From Alphaproteobacteria bacterium (lineage in GTDB: Bacteria; Pseudomonadota; Alphaproteobacteria; UBA6615): a DNA stretch of 64,000 bases. This document shows, in pieces, positions 46,566 through 60,282 of this stretch. The translations under genes were made by a program, and so were the position numbers. A model generated the notes under the pieces. The model saw only the letters and a program-made list of their open reading frames with translations. It had not been told where the DNA came from and did not search any database. The stretch spans positions 62,001-126,000 of the forward strand of contig JAJFIX010000006.1 in NCBI GenBank assembly GCA_021774575.1, written 5' to 3'. Each line of letters opens with the position of its first letter. Positions within the stretch are counted from its first letter, which is position 1.

Positions 46566-47852
46566 ATGCTGGCACAGTCGCACCCTGGCGTCGGCGCCTC
46601 CGAGCCGTCGGACCAACAAGGCGGCCAGGTTGGGGTCAGGAAATTAATTTTAAACAATTTCCGAAATTACGCGTCGGTTGAGCTAAGCGTAGATGCCGCT
46701 ATCGTCGTTTTGACAGGCGCGAATGGCGCGGGAAAGACGAACATTCTTGAGGCCTTATCTTTCCTCTCCCCCGGTCGGGGTTTGCGCAACAGCCATCTCG
46801 GAGAAGTCACCCATCGTGTCAAGCAGTGCGAAAATTTGGTGCAAAACAGCAGCGATGGTTGGTCCGTTCGCGTTCACTTAACCAACACAAATGGACCCGT
46901 TGAAATCGGCACCGGGCTCGCTTCGGCAGATCGCGCAAAAAGGACGATTCTTATTAACGATTTGCCGGCTCGGTCACAAAATGACTTGGCTAACGAGGTC
47001 GGCATCGTCTGGATGACGCCGGATATGGACCGGTTGTTTCACGATAGTTCGGGGCAGCGGCGACGGTTTCTCGACCGGCTGGTCTACGGTTTTGATACGC
47101 AACATGCGGCGAGAATAACAGCCTATACGAAAACCATTCGCGAGCGTGCCCGGTTGTTGAAAGCACGGCGCGCAGGGGCGCCGACCGACACGGCATGGCT
47201 TTCAGCGCTTGAGGACACAGCGGCGCAACAGGGCATAGCGGTTGCTGCTGCGCGGCGTGATATTATCCAACGATTGAATGGCGCCCTCGGCGAGGGAGAG
47301 CTAGTCGACCGGCAAAATGAGCACAGGCAAGCGCTGCCTGGCGTCCGAATAACATTGGTCGGCAAGGTCGACGGATGGCTGGAATCCTGCCCAGCAGCAG
47401 AGGCGGAAGATAAATTCCGCACTGCCCTCGAATTGGAGAGGAATTCTGATGCGGCGGCGGGGCGCACCGAAACCGGGCCGCACAGGAGCGATCTGGAAAC
47501 GACCCATCTAACGCAGAACTGTGCCGCTGTTCGATGCTCGACCGGCGAACAAAAGGCTATACTGCTTGCGATGGTTTTGGCATATGCTGAAATATTGTCG
47601 CATGCCCTACCCGCCTCACCAATAATGTTGCTCGACGAGGCCACAGCACATCTCGACTCCCGGCGTCGCATTGCTCTTTTTGCTCGGCTAATTGCCTATC
47701 CCGGCCAAGTATGGATGACTGGAACCGACCTGGCCCCATTTGCACCCCTTTCTAATTCGGTCAGCACATTGACCCAAATATCTGTGCTCAGGGGCCCTGT
47801 TCTGCATTTTGAGGTAGAAGACGGGCAAATCATCCCAATTTCGAACCCGTAG
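46566..47852 (+). CDS. recF: Recombination factor RecF
   Basis: A 428-residue SMC-like ATPase that loads RecA at gaps. Walker A GANGAGKTNILEALSFLSPG, signature SCSTGEQKA-type (RCSTGEQKAILLAMVLA) and Walker B IMLLDEATAHLDSRRR are all complete. It has a 20-residue N-terminal extension ahead of LILNNFRNYASV. Next to dnaN. Confidence 0.95.
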   Translation: MLAQSHPGVGASEPSDQQGGQVGVRKLILNNFRNYASVELSVDAAIVVLTGANGAGKTNILEALSFLSPGRGLRNSHLGEVTHRVKQCENLVQNSSDGWSVRVHLTNTNGPVEIGTGLASADRAKRTILINDLPARSQNDLANEVGIVWMTPDMDRLFHDSSGQRRRFLDRLVYGFDTQHAARITAYTKTIRERARLLKARRAGAPTDTAWLSALEDTAAQQGIAVAAARRDIIQRLNGALGEGELVDRQNEHRQALPGVRITLVGKVDGWLESCPAAEAEDKFRTALELERNSDAAAGRTETGPHRSDLETTHLTQNCAAVRCSTGEQKAILLAMVLAYAEILSHALPASPIMLLDEATAHLDSRRRIALFARLIAYPGQVWMTGTDLAPFAPLSNSVSTLTQISVLRGPVLHFEVEDGQIIPISNP

Positions 47853-48045
47853 CTTGACAATCTCATTGCCTTCGGAAAATTGAAGTGAGCCGATTTTATC
47901 GGCAACGCACCGCCATTTAAGGTATACTGACTGGTGCCTTTTCGCACTATTGAAGATTTCCCCCGAGGGCCCAAATTTACCGGACGATATTGTGCAGATG
48001 CAGTATCGCAGGCTCTGCGAAAACATCGCGGCAAATGAACATTGA

Positions 48046-50532
<2,487 letters not shown>

Positions 50533-50629
50533 TTCTGGTCCTTCCGCCGGCAGGTCGGTCTTTGCGCATAGCTATGGTAGGATTACCCAGCATGACAGTG
50601 CACAGGCCCCTCCAGGGAAAGGATGTAAT

Positions 50630-51199
50630 ATGTTCAATTTACCGCGTGCCCACAGCATGCACACCCATGACCCACGTCCCCATGGCCAATTTAGAAAGCT
50701 GACGAGGGCGAATGTTTTCGGCTCGACGACGCTATTGGTCGCCCTCCTTTCGGCGGCCTTTCAACCTGCAAAGGCTGCTGAAATAGCTCAAATTATTATT
50801 GGGCCGGGATCGGTAGGTATTTCGCAGGGCTTTTTGCTACCGAACGCACAAAACCTACCGCCCTTCGCCGCATTTCGGGCGGATATTGCAACCGCTGGCC
50901 CGTCAACAAGCTCTGGTTTGTTGTTTTATCAAACTCCGGGCTTAACCTGGTCGTGCCAAGGCACGTCGTGCGGCGCGCAGGGCCGATTTGAGCGGTTTAC
51001 CCTTGAGACTTGCATTGCCTTGGCGGCGAAGGTCGGGCCTATTTTGACCCTCAGCGCGGCCGGTCAGCACGCCGCTGATAGCGATATTAAGAGCTGCAAC
51101 GAAATAGCTTCCGGCGGGGCGGGGCAGCAAAACGGTACGATTTCAGCGCCAGGGTCAAATTCGCAGCCAACAATACGAATTGCCCCACCCGGCCAGTAA
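50630..51199 (+). CDS. Secreted Cys-containing protein, CC_3452-like
   Basis: A 189-residue protein. Its N-terminal 50 residues are His-containing (HSMHTHDPRPHG), then a hydrophobic signal segment (FGSTTLLVALLSAAFQPAKA) ending near AKAAE. The C-terminal half has W-x-C-x-G-x-x-C (LTWSCQGTSCG), a later C-IALAAKVGPI and a terminal CN. This pattern resembles the small CC_3452 family of alphaproteobacteria, for which no function is known to me. The tail is Gly/Gln/Ser-rich. Confidence 0.6.
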   Translation: MFNLPRAHSMHTHDPRPHGQFRKLTRANVFGSTTLLVALLSAAFQPAKAAEIAQIIIGPGSVGISQGFLLPNAQNLPPFAAFRADIATAGPSTSSGLLFYQTPGLTWSCQGTSCGAQGRFERFTLETCIALAAKVGPILTLSAAGQHAADSDIKSCNEIASGGAGQQNGTISAPGSNSQPTIRIAPPGQ

Positions 51200-51306
51200 A
51201 ATATTTGGTGGCCGCGGTGGGACAGATAGTCGTCGCTATCGCACGCAAATTCGTGGAATTGTGCCAAATGCGGGACACAAGTCATCGATGAGCGTAGAGC
51301 TCGCGC

Positions 51307-51615
51307 CTACATGTGCCGGTGGGAAAATTCGCTAATCCAATGCTCAACCCGCCGGTGAGTATGGAGGGCCGGACTGGGTCGCACATGTATTCGTAACACT
51401 TGATAGGCTGGATTGTGGGAATGGGCGCGCGTGAACGGTAAATGGCGATGCGGCCCAACATTCGGAAAATGCTGATGGCGCACCGGGGCATCATGAAAAT
51501 ACGAATGGCCAGCCGAGCCATAATAGTCACCCGCAACAGCTGTTGAAGGTGCCGAAACCATTGACGCCAAGCCCACAAGCATAGCAGCCGCAATCATCCT
51601 ATCTATTTTCAACAT
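51307..51615 (-). CDS. His-rich secreted protein (PHxH/HxH motifs)
   Basis: A 102-residue protein with a signal peptide (MIAAAMLVGLASMVSAPSTA, ending AVAG). The mature part has 14 histidines in about 74 residues, in GPHRHLP, RAHSHNP, ALHTHRR and EFSHRHM. This is what a metal-binding periplasmic or extracellular protein would look like. No named family is recognised. The upstream block (AGGTACCCTGGTA before ATG) resembles that of the gene at 52.5 kb. Confidence 0.6.
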   Translation of the reverse strand: MLKIDRMIAAAMLVGLASMVSAPSTAVAGDYYGSAGHSYFHDAPVRHQHFPNVGPHRHLPFTRAHSHNPAYQVLRIHVRPSPALHTHRRVEHWISEFSHRHM

Positions 51616-52034
51616 TACCAGGGTACCTCACTAAAAAAACGAACCAAAATGCGGTGGATCATCAAAATGATCGCCAATCTAGTAATCCAAACCGCGCCAG
51701 AGATTAGACAATATCGATAACATTCTATTCACGCCACTAATAAAGTAAAACTAGGTTTTGCTTACTTGATCTAAATATGTTGTGGCGGCATGAAACTCTA
51801 TACTTCGTATCCGGAAATTTGACTCAGTGTAATGCTCAAAAATGGAAAACTGGACTCAATCAGGTCTTTCTGACGACAGACTCATATTTGTGACCCTTTC
51901 TACGGGCCTGACATAAAAAGAAAACCCCGGATCGAATTTCAATCCGGGGTAAGTCTTGCCAAATTTATCCGACGTCAAAATCGTCTCTGTGGAAACCCCT
52001 GATTGAGTCCACCACCAAAAACGCCTTGGCCGAA
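51616..52034. other. Intergenic segment between two secreted genes
   Basis: No gene is seen. It contains GATCAT-CAAA-ATGATC (51658-51673), an inverted repeat 43 bp before the 51615 start, and the terminator below at 51915-51949. Confidence 0.5.
51915..51949 (-). terminator. Leftward terminator after the 52.0-kb gene
   Basis: On the minus strand a perfect 8-bp stem CCCCGGAT/ATCCGGGG is followed by a T-rich run (AAAAGAAAA on plus). It ends the leftward transcript of the gene at 52035-52463. Confidence 0.85.
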
Positions 52035-52463
52035 TTACTGCCGCGCGTGCATATGTGGTGCCATTTGGCCAAATTGTTGACTGAAATGCGTGTGGGGTGC
52101 GTTGACGCCCAACCGAGGATCCTCATGTGAATGCGGTTGGGTCGACCCAAATTGTTGACCGCCGAACTGTTGGCCGCCGAACTGTTGACCATTGAATTGC
52201 TGCGCCCCGAACTGACGGCTGACAAATTGTTGGGGTCCGAAATCTGCGCGATCATTGACCCGACGGCCAAAAACAACGCCGTCCCGAGCTGGTCCCGGCC
52301 CAATACCTGTTGCTGTATGAAGCGCCGCATATCCGGCGCCCAAAATCAAAGCCAGAGTAATCGGCTCGATCGCCGTTGCCGGCCTAGACGTGCCGCCAAT
52401 TAACCCGACCGTGGCGAACGTCCCAATAAGTAATGCAAATACAGCCTTCCTGGTTCTCCTCAT
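52035..52463 (-). CDS. Secreted Gln/Gly-rich protein with PHxH motifs
   Basis: A 142-residue protein from ATG 52463 (AAAGG upstream). A signal peptide (AVFALLIGTFATVGLIGG, ending RPATA) is followed by a hydrophobic stretch (ITLALILGAGYAALHTATG). The mature region has FGPQQFVSRQFGAQQF and repeated GQQFG, then three P-H-x-H units (PHSHEDP, PHTHFS, PHMHARQ). It shares QQF repeats with the gene at 22.4 kb and PHxH with 51307. Unknown function; metal binding is inferred. Confidence 0.6.
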   Translation of the reverse strand: MRRTRKAVFALLIGTFATVGLIGGTSRPATAIEPITLALILGAGYAALHTATGIGPGPARDGVVFGRRVNDRADFGPQQFVSRQFGAQQFNGQQFGGQQFGGQQFGSTQPHSHEDPRLGVNAPHTHFSQQFGQMAPHMHARQ

Positions 52464-52563
52464 GACCAAGCTACCTTTCCTAGTGCCCGATAAAGGCAAA
52501 TTCATCGATTTATAGAACGGCGAATTCTTGTGGTTAAGTAGGCTAAGTGCTGGGTGTGTTTAC

Positions 52564-53244
52564 TTATCTTAAATTGAGCAATGTTGAAGTCGTTCCCGGA
52601 ACAACATAGGGCTGCCCGTAACGACCCATGCATGTTTTGTAGTGAAGCAATCCGATTTGCCCGCTCCACGTCTGCGTTTGCTGCAGGTTCCACTGACAAA
52701 CTTGAACGGTCGTCGGAACGTAAACAGGCTGCGGTACGGGGATCACGACCGGCGCATGCTGATGCGGCGGCACAACTTGAAGCGATGGCTGCGGATGCAG
52801 TTGCTGCACTGGTTCGCGATATGTTGGTTCGCGATAGACTGGCGGCTCCCGCCGTGGCGGCTCGGCATATGATTGCACGGGCGGTTGCGGCGTGTAACCC
52901 TCCGGCCGATTTTGCTGCTGCGGCGCAGGATATTCATTTGTTTGGGCATGGCGCTGTTGACGTGTGCCGGGATGCCCCGAATGGGCCGGGTGTGTAGACG
53001 GCACATTGGAGCCAAAATAATTTGGCGTGCTGCCGTATCGCGTAATCTGTCCGGTCTGCGCCGGTTGATCCTCATAGCCGCCGCCATAGCGGCCACCGTT
53101 GGAGCCGGAGGCAAATATCAGATAGAAAAACGCCGTGAGACCAAACAGGGCCGCCGGCGTTGCTTGTGCGGGTCGCGGAACCGATACTGTGCCTAGGGAT
53201 ACGGCCAGTAAAAGCGCTGCAAACACCTTTATAGTGCGTTTCAT
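52564..53244 (-). CDS. Secreted Pro/Gln-rich protein with PHxH motif
   Basis: A 226-residue protein with a signal peptide (KVFAALLLAVSLGTVSV, ending RPAQA) and a following hydrophobic segment (AALFGLTAFFYLIFASGS). The middle is a Pro/Gln/Tyr/Arg-rich disordered part with two YREPTYREPV-type units. PPHQHAP lies near residue 165. Two cysteines (VCQWNLQQTQTWSG and KTCMGRYG) are near the end. GAGGA precedes the start. Same direction as 52035 and 51307, so probably the same transcript or locus. No known function. Confidence 0.6.
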   Translation of the reverse strand: MKRTIKVFAALLLAVSLGTVSVPRPAQATPAALFGLTAFFYLIFASGSNGGRYGGGYEDQPAQTGQITRYGSTPNYFGSNVPSTHPAHSGHPGTRQQRHAQTNEYPAPQQQNRPEGYTPQPPVQSYAEPPRREPPVYREPTYREPVQQLHPQPSLQVVPPHQHAPVVIPVPQPVYVPTTVQVCQWNLQQTQTWSGQIGLLHYKTCMGRYGQPYVVPGTTSTLLNLR

Positions 53245-53523
53245 CAGGGGTCCTCGCCTTACTACATGTAGGCTTCGCTTTTCTGCTTATCCGGGCGGCT
53301 CGATTCGTGCCAAGGGCCCCGATCACCCGAGAGCAACAAATCGCAAAAATACCTGTGGATAAAATGACCCGCATGGTCGCCCATTCCAAATTTGGGCCAA
53401 ATTTATGCCAAATTGGCGTTAGGGCTTGTAAGCTTTGGGGCAAGCCGTCACTTGTCATTTATCGCAATCGGCGACACCACAATTTATTTGTTCCGGTGAC
53501 GAAGCCGGACTTAGGTTGAAACC
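53245..53523. promoter_or_regulatory. Divergent region with DnaA box and phased CCAAATT array
   Basis: A 279-bp gap between the secreted-protein gene and PBP1A. It contains TGTGGATAA (53354-53362), a perfect DnaA box, and three CCAAATT copies at 53386, 53397 and 53408, exactly 11 bp apart. The array is 110 bp before the PBP1A start. Likely regulatory; the factors are unknown. Confidence 0.45.
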
Positions 53524-55581
53524 ATGGCTGGCACCGGCGGAAATAGTAAAAAGGGTCAGGGTACAAAACGACGATCGAGCCCTGCCACGAAAAAGCCCAT
53601 AGCTCGCGGAACCGCGAAAAAGCGCGCACCGAAAAAAACCGCTGCGGCCGGTGCCGGGCTGCTTGCCCGTGCCTTAAGCCGATTACGCACATTTAGAAAA
53701 CGTCGGCCCAGAAAGAACCGTCAAAGCCGACCCGTGGCACAACGTATAAAGTGGGCGGCAAAATGGACGTCAGTTGCGGCCATTTGGGCTGCCCTTATCA
53801 CCGGTGGGGTATTCTCTTGGTTTGCCTGGGATCTGCCGTCAATCGATCACCTGACACAAGACACACGCCGGCCCAATATTACTATTCTCGCTGCCAACGG
53901 CTCGGTTTTGGCGGCCTATGGTGAGCTGCACGGTAATCGGATCGCCGCCAGCGATTTACCACCGCACGTAATTGAGGCCGTTACCGCGATCGAAGATCGC
54001 CGCTTTTTCATTCATATGGGTGTCGACCCATTTGGTCTGGCCCGAGCAATGTGGCGGAACATTCGTGCCGGGGGAATTGTTCAGGGCGGCAGCACCCTCA
54101 CCCAACAATTGGCGAAGAACATATTCCTCACCCGTGAGCGCACCTTCGCGCGAAAAATACGCGAAGCCATACTTGCGGTTCGGCTCGAACTGCGTTTCAC
54201 CAAACATGAAATTCTTACGGTCTATTTAAACCGTGCCTATTTTGGCGCCGGAGCCTATGGGATTGAGGCGGCGTCGGAGCGCTTTTTCGGTCGCCACGCC
54301 CGCGACTTGACCCTCTATCAAGGCGCCATGCTGGCCGGGCTTTTAAAGGCACCCTCGCGGCTAAACCCCTTAAATTCACAACAAGCAGCCGAACAAAGAA
54401 CGGATATCGTGCTCGCTGCGATGGTCGATGTCGGCTGGATCGGCGAAGCGGAAAAAACCGCGGCGATAGCGATGGGGATGACACCAGATCGCAAGGCCAC
54501 CAGGCCCGCCGGTCAAATAGCTGGCCAACGCTACTTTACTGACTGGATTCTCGACCGGGTGAACGGGCTGATCGGCGTCTATGAAAGCGATATAACCGTT
54601 GAAACGAGTTTTGACCCGCGACTGCAAGCCATTGCCGCGCGCTCACTCGAAGACGGCCTAAACGAAGGTTCGGGACTTGGCGCCGAACAAGGTGCCTTTA
54701 TTGCCATGACCGCAGGCGGTGCGGTGCGCGCGATGGTCGGTGGGCGGGATTATCAAGTCAGCCAATTTAATCGCGCGACACAGGCCCGGCGCCAACCTGG
54801 CTCGGCATTTAAACCTATTGTCTACCTGACCGCACTCGAGCGGGGCCTTACCCCCGACAGCATGATTGAAGACACGTCGTTTGCCGTCGGTGACTGGAGA
54901 CCGCGCAATTTTAACGGACGCTTCAATGGCCGCGTTACCTTGCGTGAGGCACTGACGCGCTCGCTAAATGTTGCGACGGCGCGACTTGGGTACCGCATCG
55001 GTCTTGATAATGTAATTTCAACCGCTCGACGCCTTGGCGTCACCAGTGACCTAGAACCCCACCCAAGCCTGTCGCTAGGTACAGCCGGTTTATCCCTGAT
55101 CGAGCTGACCGGTGCCTATGCCGTTATCGCAAACGGCGGTCAAGCGGCGGGTCCTTATGGCATACTCCGCATTCGCGGCCGCGACGGTCAACTGATATAT
55201 GCTCGGCGAAACGGAGTGATCGACCAATACCAGCGACGGATTATCGCCGACGCCCATGTCGGCATGATGCATGACATGCTAGGTTCGGCGATCACCCGAG
55301 GCACTGCGCGCAGAGCCGCGCTGAGCCGACCGGCAGCAGGCAAGACCGGCACCAGCCAGCAATTTCGCGACGCCTGGTTTATCGGGTATACCGGCGGTGG
55401 CCCCGATGCAGCATTGGTCGCCGGTGTCTGGCTTGGCAATGATAGGTCGGCGCCAATGGACGGTATTACCGGCGGACGAATTCCTGCCGCCGTCTGGCGC
55501 GCCTTCATGTTGGACGCGTTGGCCGACATCGCACCTCTGCCATTGGCCCGCGCACCGACACAGATTGCCCGGCAACCCTGA
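53524..55581 (+). CDS. Class A penicillin-binding protein (PBP1A-type)
   Basis: A 685-residue bifunctional peptidoglycan synthase. A basic cytoplasmic tail (KKRAPKKTAAAGAG, residues 30-45) precedes a transmembrane helix near 80-100. The GT51 glycosyltransferase has EDRRFFIHMGVDP and GGSTLTQQLAKN; the transpeptidase has SxxK in QPGSAFKPIVYL, SLN in TRSLNVATAR and KTGTS. It polymerises and cross-links glycan. zapE follows 19 bp later. Confidence 0.95.
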   Translation: MAGTGGNSKKGQGTKRRSSPATKKPIARGTAKKRAPKKTAAAGAGLLARALSRLRTFRKRRPRKNRQSRPVAQRIKWAAKWTSVAAIWAALITGGVFSWFAWDLPSIDHLTQDTRRPNITILAANGSVLAAYGELHGNRIAASDLPPHVIEAVTAIEDRRFFIHMGVDPFGLARAMWRNIRAGGIVQGGSTLTQQLAKNIFLTRERTFARKIREAILAVRLELRFTKHEILTVYLNRAYFGAGAYGIEAASERFFGRHARDLTLYQGAMLAGLLKAPSRLNPLNSQQAAEQRTDIVLAAMVDVGWIGEAEKTAAIAMGMTPDRKATRPAGQIAGQRYFTDWILDRVNGLIGVYESDITVETSFDPRLQAIAARSLEDGLNEGSGLGAEQGAFIAMTAGGAVRAMVGGRDYQVSQFNRATQARRQPGSAFKPIVYLTALERGLTPDSMIEDTSFAVGDWRPRNFNGRFNGRVTLREALTRSLNVATARLGYRIGLDNVISTARRLGVTSDLEPHPSLSLGTAGLSLIELTGAYAVIANGGQAAGPYGILRIRGRDGQLIYARRNGVIDQYQRRIIADAHVGMMHDMLGSAITRGTARRAALSRPAAGKTGTSQQFRDAWFIGYTGGGPDAALVAGVWLGNDRSAPMDGITGGRIPAAVWRAFMLDALADIAPLPLARAPTQIARQP

Positions 55582-55600
55582 CTGCTCTAAACACCACCCC

Positions 55601-56767
55601 ATGACAGAGAGTCCACCTTCGGTCACCGGTCCCTCCAGCGCATTTCATTCGCGGATCCAATCCGGCGACCTCAAGCCCGATGCAGGGCAAATTGATGCCG
55701 TCGAACATTTACAGCTGGTTCACGATGAGCTGCATACCTACCGACAAGGAACACCCACAGGCATCGTCGGGTTTTTGAAAAACCTCGTTGGGGTAGGCGG
55801 TTCAGACCAAAACCTGTCGCCGAAGGGTTTATATATTCACGGACCGGTCGGGCGGGGAAAATCCATGCTGATGGATTTTTTCTTCGACACGGTGCCGGTG
55901 ACCTCAAAACGACGCACCCATTTTCATGCCTTCATGATCGAGGTTCAGGATCGGCTGAAGGGATACCGAGAAAAATCCATCCGCGACCCGCTTGCCGCGC
56001 TGGCGGCGGAGATATCGGCAGAGACGTCCCTACTATGTTTTGATGAGTTTCATGTTGTTGATATCGCCGATGCAATGATCTTGGGGCGATTGTTCGAAGG
56101 GCTCTTTTCCGGCGGTACGGTTGTTGTGGCCACATCGAATGTCGCGCCGCATAACCTCTATAAGGACGGTCTGCAGCGACGTAATTTCCTACCTTTTATC
56201 AAGCTCATCGAACAACGAATGGGCGTCGTTGATATCCACGAAGGCGACGACCACCGCCGTATCGCACTCGCCGGACACAAGGTATATTTCACACCGCTGG
56301 GCGTCACCGCATCAACCGAACTCGATCGCATTTTTGTTGAACTCATTGCCGGTATGCCCTCGGCTCCACACCTCATTTCAGTTCAGGGGCGCACCCTCGA
56401 AGTACCAAAAGGCGCCGGTGGCGTAGCGCGTTTCAATTTTGACGATTTGTGCCGAAAACCTCTTGGTGCCGCCGATTATCTGACAATCGCTGCACATTTT
56501 CACTGCGTCGTGCTCGACAATGTACCGGCGCTAACTCCCACCGAACGGAGTGCGGCAAAACGGTTCGTTGTTCTAATCGACGCCCTCTACGAACATAAGG
56601 TGACCCTTATTTGCTCGGCCGATGCAGAGCCCGACGCGCTTTACCCGTCCGGCGATGCGGCCTTCGATTTTGAGCGGACCGCCTCCCGATTAATTGAAAT
56701 GCAATCACGAACCTATCTTGCAACCCCCCATGCGCCACCGGGCGAGCAACCGGAAAAACAGGCGTGA
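55601..56767 (+). CDS. zapE: Cell-division / AFG1-type ATPase ZapE
   Basis: A 388-residue AFG1 (ZapE) ATPase linked to Z-ring constriction and membrane-protein quality control. Walker A is IHGPVGRGKSMLMDFFF, Walker B LLCFDEFHVVDIADAMI. ATG 55601 (MTESPPSVTG) is preferred over an open frame upstream inside the PBP gene. Placement just ahead of mdh is characteristic of alphaproteobacteria. Confidence 0.94.
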   Translation: MTESPPSVTGPSSAFHSRIQSGDLKPDAGQIDAVEHLQLVHDELHTYRQGTPTGIVGFLKNLVGVGGSDQNLSPKGLYIHGPVGRGKSMLMDFFFDTVPVTSKRRTHFHAFMIEVQDRLKGYREKSIRDPLAALAAEISAETSLLCFDEFHVVDIADAMILGRLFEGLFSGGTVVVATSNVAPHNLYKDGLQRRNFLPFIKLIEQRMGVVDIHEGDDHRRIALAGHKVYFTPLGVTASTELDRIFVELIAGMPSAPHLISVQGRTLEVPKGAGGVARFNFDDLCRKPLGAADYLTIAAHFHCVVLDNVPALTPTERSAAKRFVVLIDALYEHKVTLICSADAEPDALYPSGDAAFDFERTASRLIEMQSRTYLATPHAPPGEQPEKQA

Positions 56768-56908
56768 TCCTTGAGCCCAATTATGCTGCGAAACAGGGCG
56801 CAAAATCTGTTCGCCAACACCCCTTCTCTACGGTCGCGCCTGAATCCCTTGCGTTTGGCTCCGTTTCGGGCTAACACCGCGCCGTCCGCGCTGTGGAGTC
56901 GGCACTAG

Positions 56909-58144
<1,236 letters not shown>

Positions 58145-58193
58145 GGGTTTCGTCACCCGTTAAGGATTTAGATCGAGGATAAGCAAAAACCTG

Positions 58194-59390
58194 ATGAACA
58201 TTCACGAGTATCAAGCCAAAAGCCTGCTCGCCAAATTTGGCGTCGCTGTGCCCCGGGGGCATGTCGCCTATACCAAAGACGAAGCAAGAGAAGCCGCCGA
58301 AAAATTGGGTGGCAAAATCTGGGTCTGCAAGAGCCAAATTCATGCCGGTGGGCGCGGCGCCGGGCGATTTGCCAACGACCCGGAAGGGGCAGGCGGTGTG
58401 CGCCTGGCAACATCGATCGACGATGTCGCGGCGAACGCCGAAGCGATGCTCAATCAGGTTCTCGTCACCAAGCAGACCGGCCCGAGCGGCAAAGCCGTCA
58501 AGCGTCTTTATATAGAAGAAGGCTGCGATATCGCGCGTGAGCTTTATCTCGGACTGCTGATCGACCGGGCAACGTCGCGCGTCACCATCATGGCCTCGAC
58601 CGAGGGCGGTATGGAGATCGAAGAGGTTGCCGAGCAAACCCCCGAAAAAATCGTGACCGTTGCGATCGACCCGGCAACTGGATTGACCGCCGAGGACATT
58701 GGCCAAATTAGTGCGGGACTGCAGCTCGAAGACGGGCAAATGGGCAGCGCCGAGGCGTTTTTGACGGCTATGTATAAGGCCTTTCTCGACCTCGACGCCT
58801 CGATGGTTGAAATAAATCCGCTGGTGGTTACCGGCGCTGGCGAAGTTATTGCCCTCGACGCGAAAATGAATTTTGACGACAACGCCCTTTATCGGCATGC
58901 CGATATCGAGGAACTGCGCGATGAGGACGAAGAAGACCCGATGGAGCTTGAGGCCGCACGCCACGAACTCAATTATATTAAACTCGACGGTTCGATCGGC
59001 TGCATGGTCAACGGTGCCGGTCTCGCCATGGCAACGATGGACATCATCAAGTTGAAGGGAAGTTCGCCAGCCAACTTTCTCGACGTTGGCGGTGGCGCGA
59101 CCAAGGAACGGGTGACAACCGCGTTTAAGATTATTCTTTCGGACCCAAACGTCGAAGGAATACTGGTCAATATTTTCGGTGGGATCATGCGATGCGACGT
59201 GATCGCCGACGGTATTGTCGCGGCGGCTCGCGAAGTCGCGCTCCACGTTCCGCTAGTGGTTCGGCTTGAAGGCACGAATGTCGATCTCGGCAAGAAGATA
59301 CTTGCCGAATCCGGCCTCCCCATCCTGTCGGCTGACGATTTATCCGATGCCGCCGAAAAAGTTGTTCATGCAGTCAAGGAGGCCGCTTAA
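58194..59390 (+). CDS. sucC: Succinyl-CoA ligase beta subunit
   Basis: A 398-residue ADP- or GDP-forming subunit with ATP-grasp start [17 protein letters not shown] and the conserved [15 protein letters not shown]. Pairs with SucD to make succinate and nucleotide triphosphate in the TCA cycle. sucD starts four bases after. Confidence 0.97.
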   Translation: MNIHEYQAKSLLAKFGVAVPRGHVAYTKDEAREAAEKLGGKIWVCKSQIHAGGRGAGRFANDPEGAGGVRLATSIDDVAANAEAMLNQVLVTKQTGPSGKAVKRLYIEEGCDIARELYLGLLIDRATSRVTIMASTEGGMEIEEVAEQTPEKIVTVAIDPATGLTAEDIGQISAGLQLEDGQMGSAEAFLTAMYKAFLDLDASMVEINPLVVTGAGEVIALDAKMNFDDNALYRHADIEELRDEDEEDPMELEAARHELNYIKLDGSIGCMVNGAGLAMATMDIIKLKGSSPANFLDVGGGATKERVTTAFKIILSDPNVEGILVNIFGGIMRCDVIADGIVAAAREVALHVPLVVRLEGTNVDLGKKILAESGLPILSADDLSDAAEKVVHAVKEAA

Positions 59391-59393
59391 ATT

Positions 59394-60266
59394 ATGGCCG
59401 TACTCGTTAATAGCGACACGAAAGTCATCTGCCAGGGTTTTACCGGAGCCCAAGGCACTTTCCATTCAGAGCAGGCAATTGCCTATGGCACCAAAATGGT
59501 TGGTGGCGTCACGCCGGGCAAGGGCGGACAAACCCATCTCGATTTGCCGGTTTTCAATACTGTCGTCGAGGCGGCAAATGAAACCGGCGCCGATGCCAGC
59601 GTTATATATGTACCGCCGCGTTTTGCCGCAGATGCAATTTTAGAAGCGATCGAAGCCGAAATTGCGTTGATCATCTGCATCACCGAGGGCATCCCGGTAT
59701 TGGATATGGTCCGCGTGAAGCGGCGGCTGAACGACAGCTCATCAAAACTGATCGGTCCCAATTGCCCCGGCGTCATCACCCCCGGCGAATGCAAAATTGG
59801 TATTATGCCCGGCCATATTCATCAGCGGGGCAAGATCGGCATTGTGTCTCGCTCGGGCACACTTACCTATGAGGCTGTGGCGCAGACTTCTGCTGTGGAT
59901 CTCGGTCAGACGACCTGCATCGGCATCGGCGGCGACCCGGTAAACGGCATGAATTTCATCGACTCGATCGAACTGTTCCTCAATGATGACGAAACGCAAG
60001 GCATCATCATGATCGGTGAAATCGGCGGATCCGCCGAAGAGGACGCCGCTGAATATATTGCCAACGCCGCCATTAAAAAACCGACTGTTGGTTTTATCGC
60101 CGGCGTCACCGCACCCCCGGGTAAACGCATGGGTCATGCCGGGGCAATCATTTCTGGCGGCAAAGGTACGGCCGGTGCCAAAATCGAGGCAATGAAGGCG
60201 GCGGGAATTCACGTCGCCGATTCGCCCGCAGCACTGGGCACGACAATGATCGAGGCGCTTGGTTAA
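59394..60266 (+). CDS. sucD: Succinyl-CoA ligase alpha subunit
   Basis: A 290-residue subunit carrying the phospho-histidine in [15 protein letters not shown]. Rossmann CoA-binding start is [20 protein letters not shown]. The end is close to the sucA start, so the genes are translated together. Confidence 0.97.
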   Translation: MAVLVNSDTKVICQGFTGAQGTFHSEQAIAYGTKMVGGVTPGKGGQTHLDLPVFNTVVEAANETGADASVIYVPPRFAADAILEAIEAEIALIICITEGIPVLDMVRVKRRLNDSSSKLIGPNCPGVITPGECKIGIMPGHIHQRGKIGIVSRSGTLTYEAVAQTSAVDLGQTTCIGIGGDPVNGMNFIDSIELFLNDDETQGIIMIGEIGGSAEEDAAEYIANAAIKKPTVGFIAGVTAPPGKRMGHAGAIISGGKGTAGAKIEAMKAAGIHVADSPAALGTTMIEALG

Positions 60267-60282
60267 TATATTTGGAGGGCCG

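Noticed and set aside
51965-52330. 121-codon frame overlapping the PHxH gene
   Set aside because: Ser/Asn-rich shift-frame shadow; the other frame has the signal peptide and the repeat motifs.
60259-60282. TTG start for sucA inside sucD
   Set aside because: GTG 60283 has GGAGG just upstream and gives the normal N-terminus.
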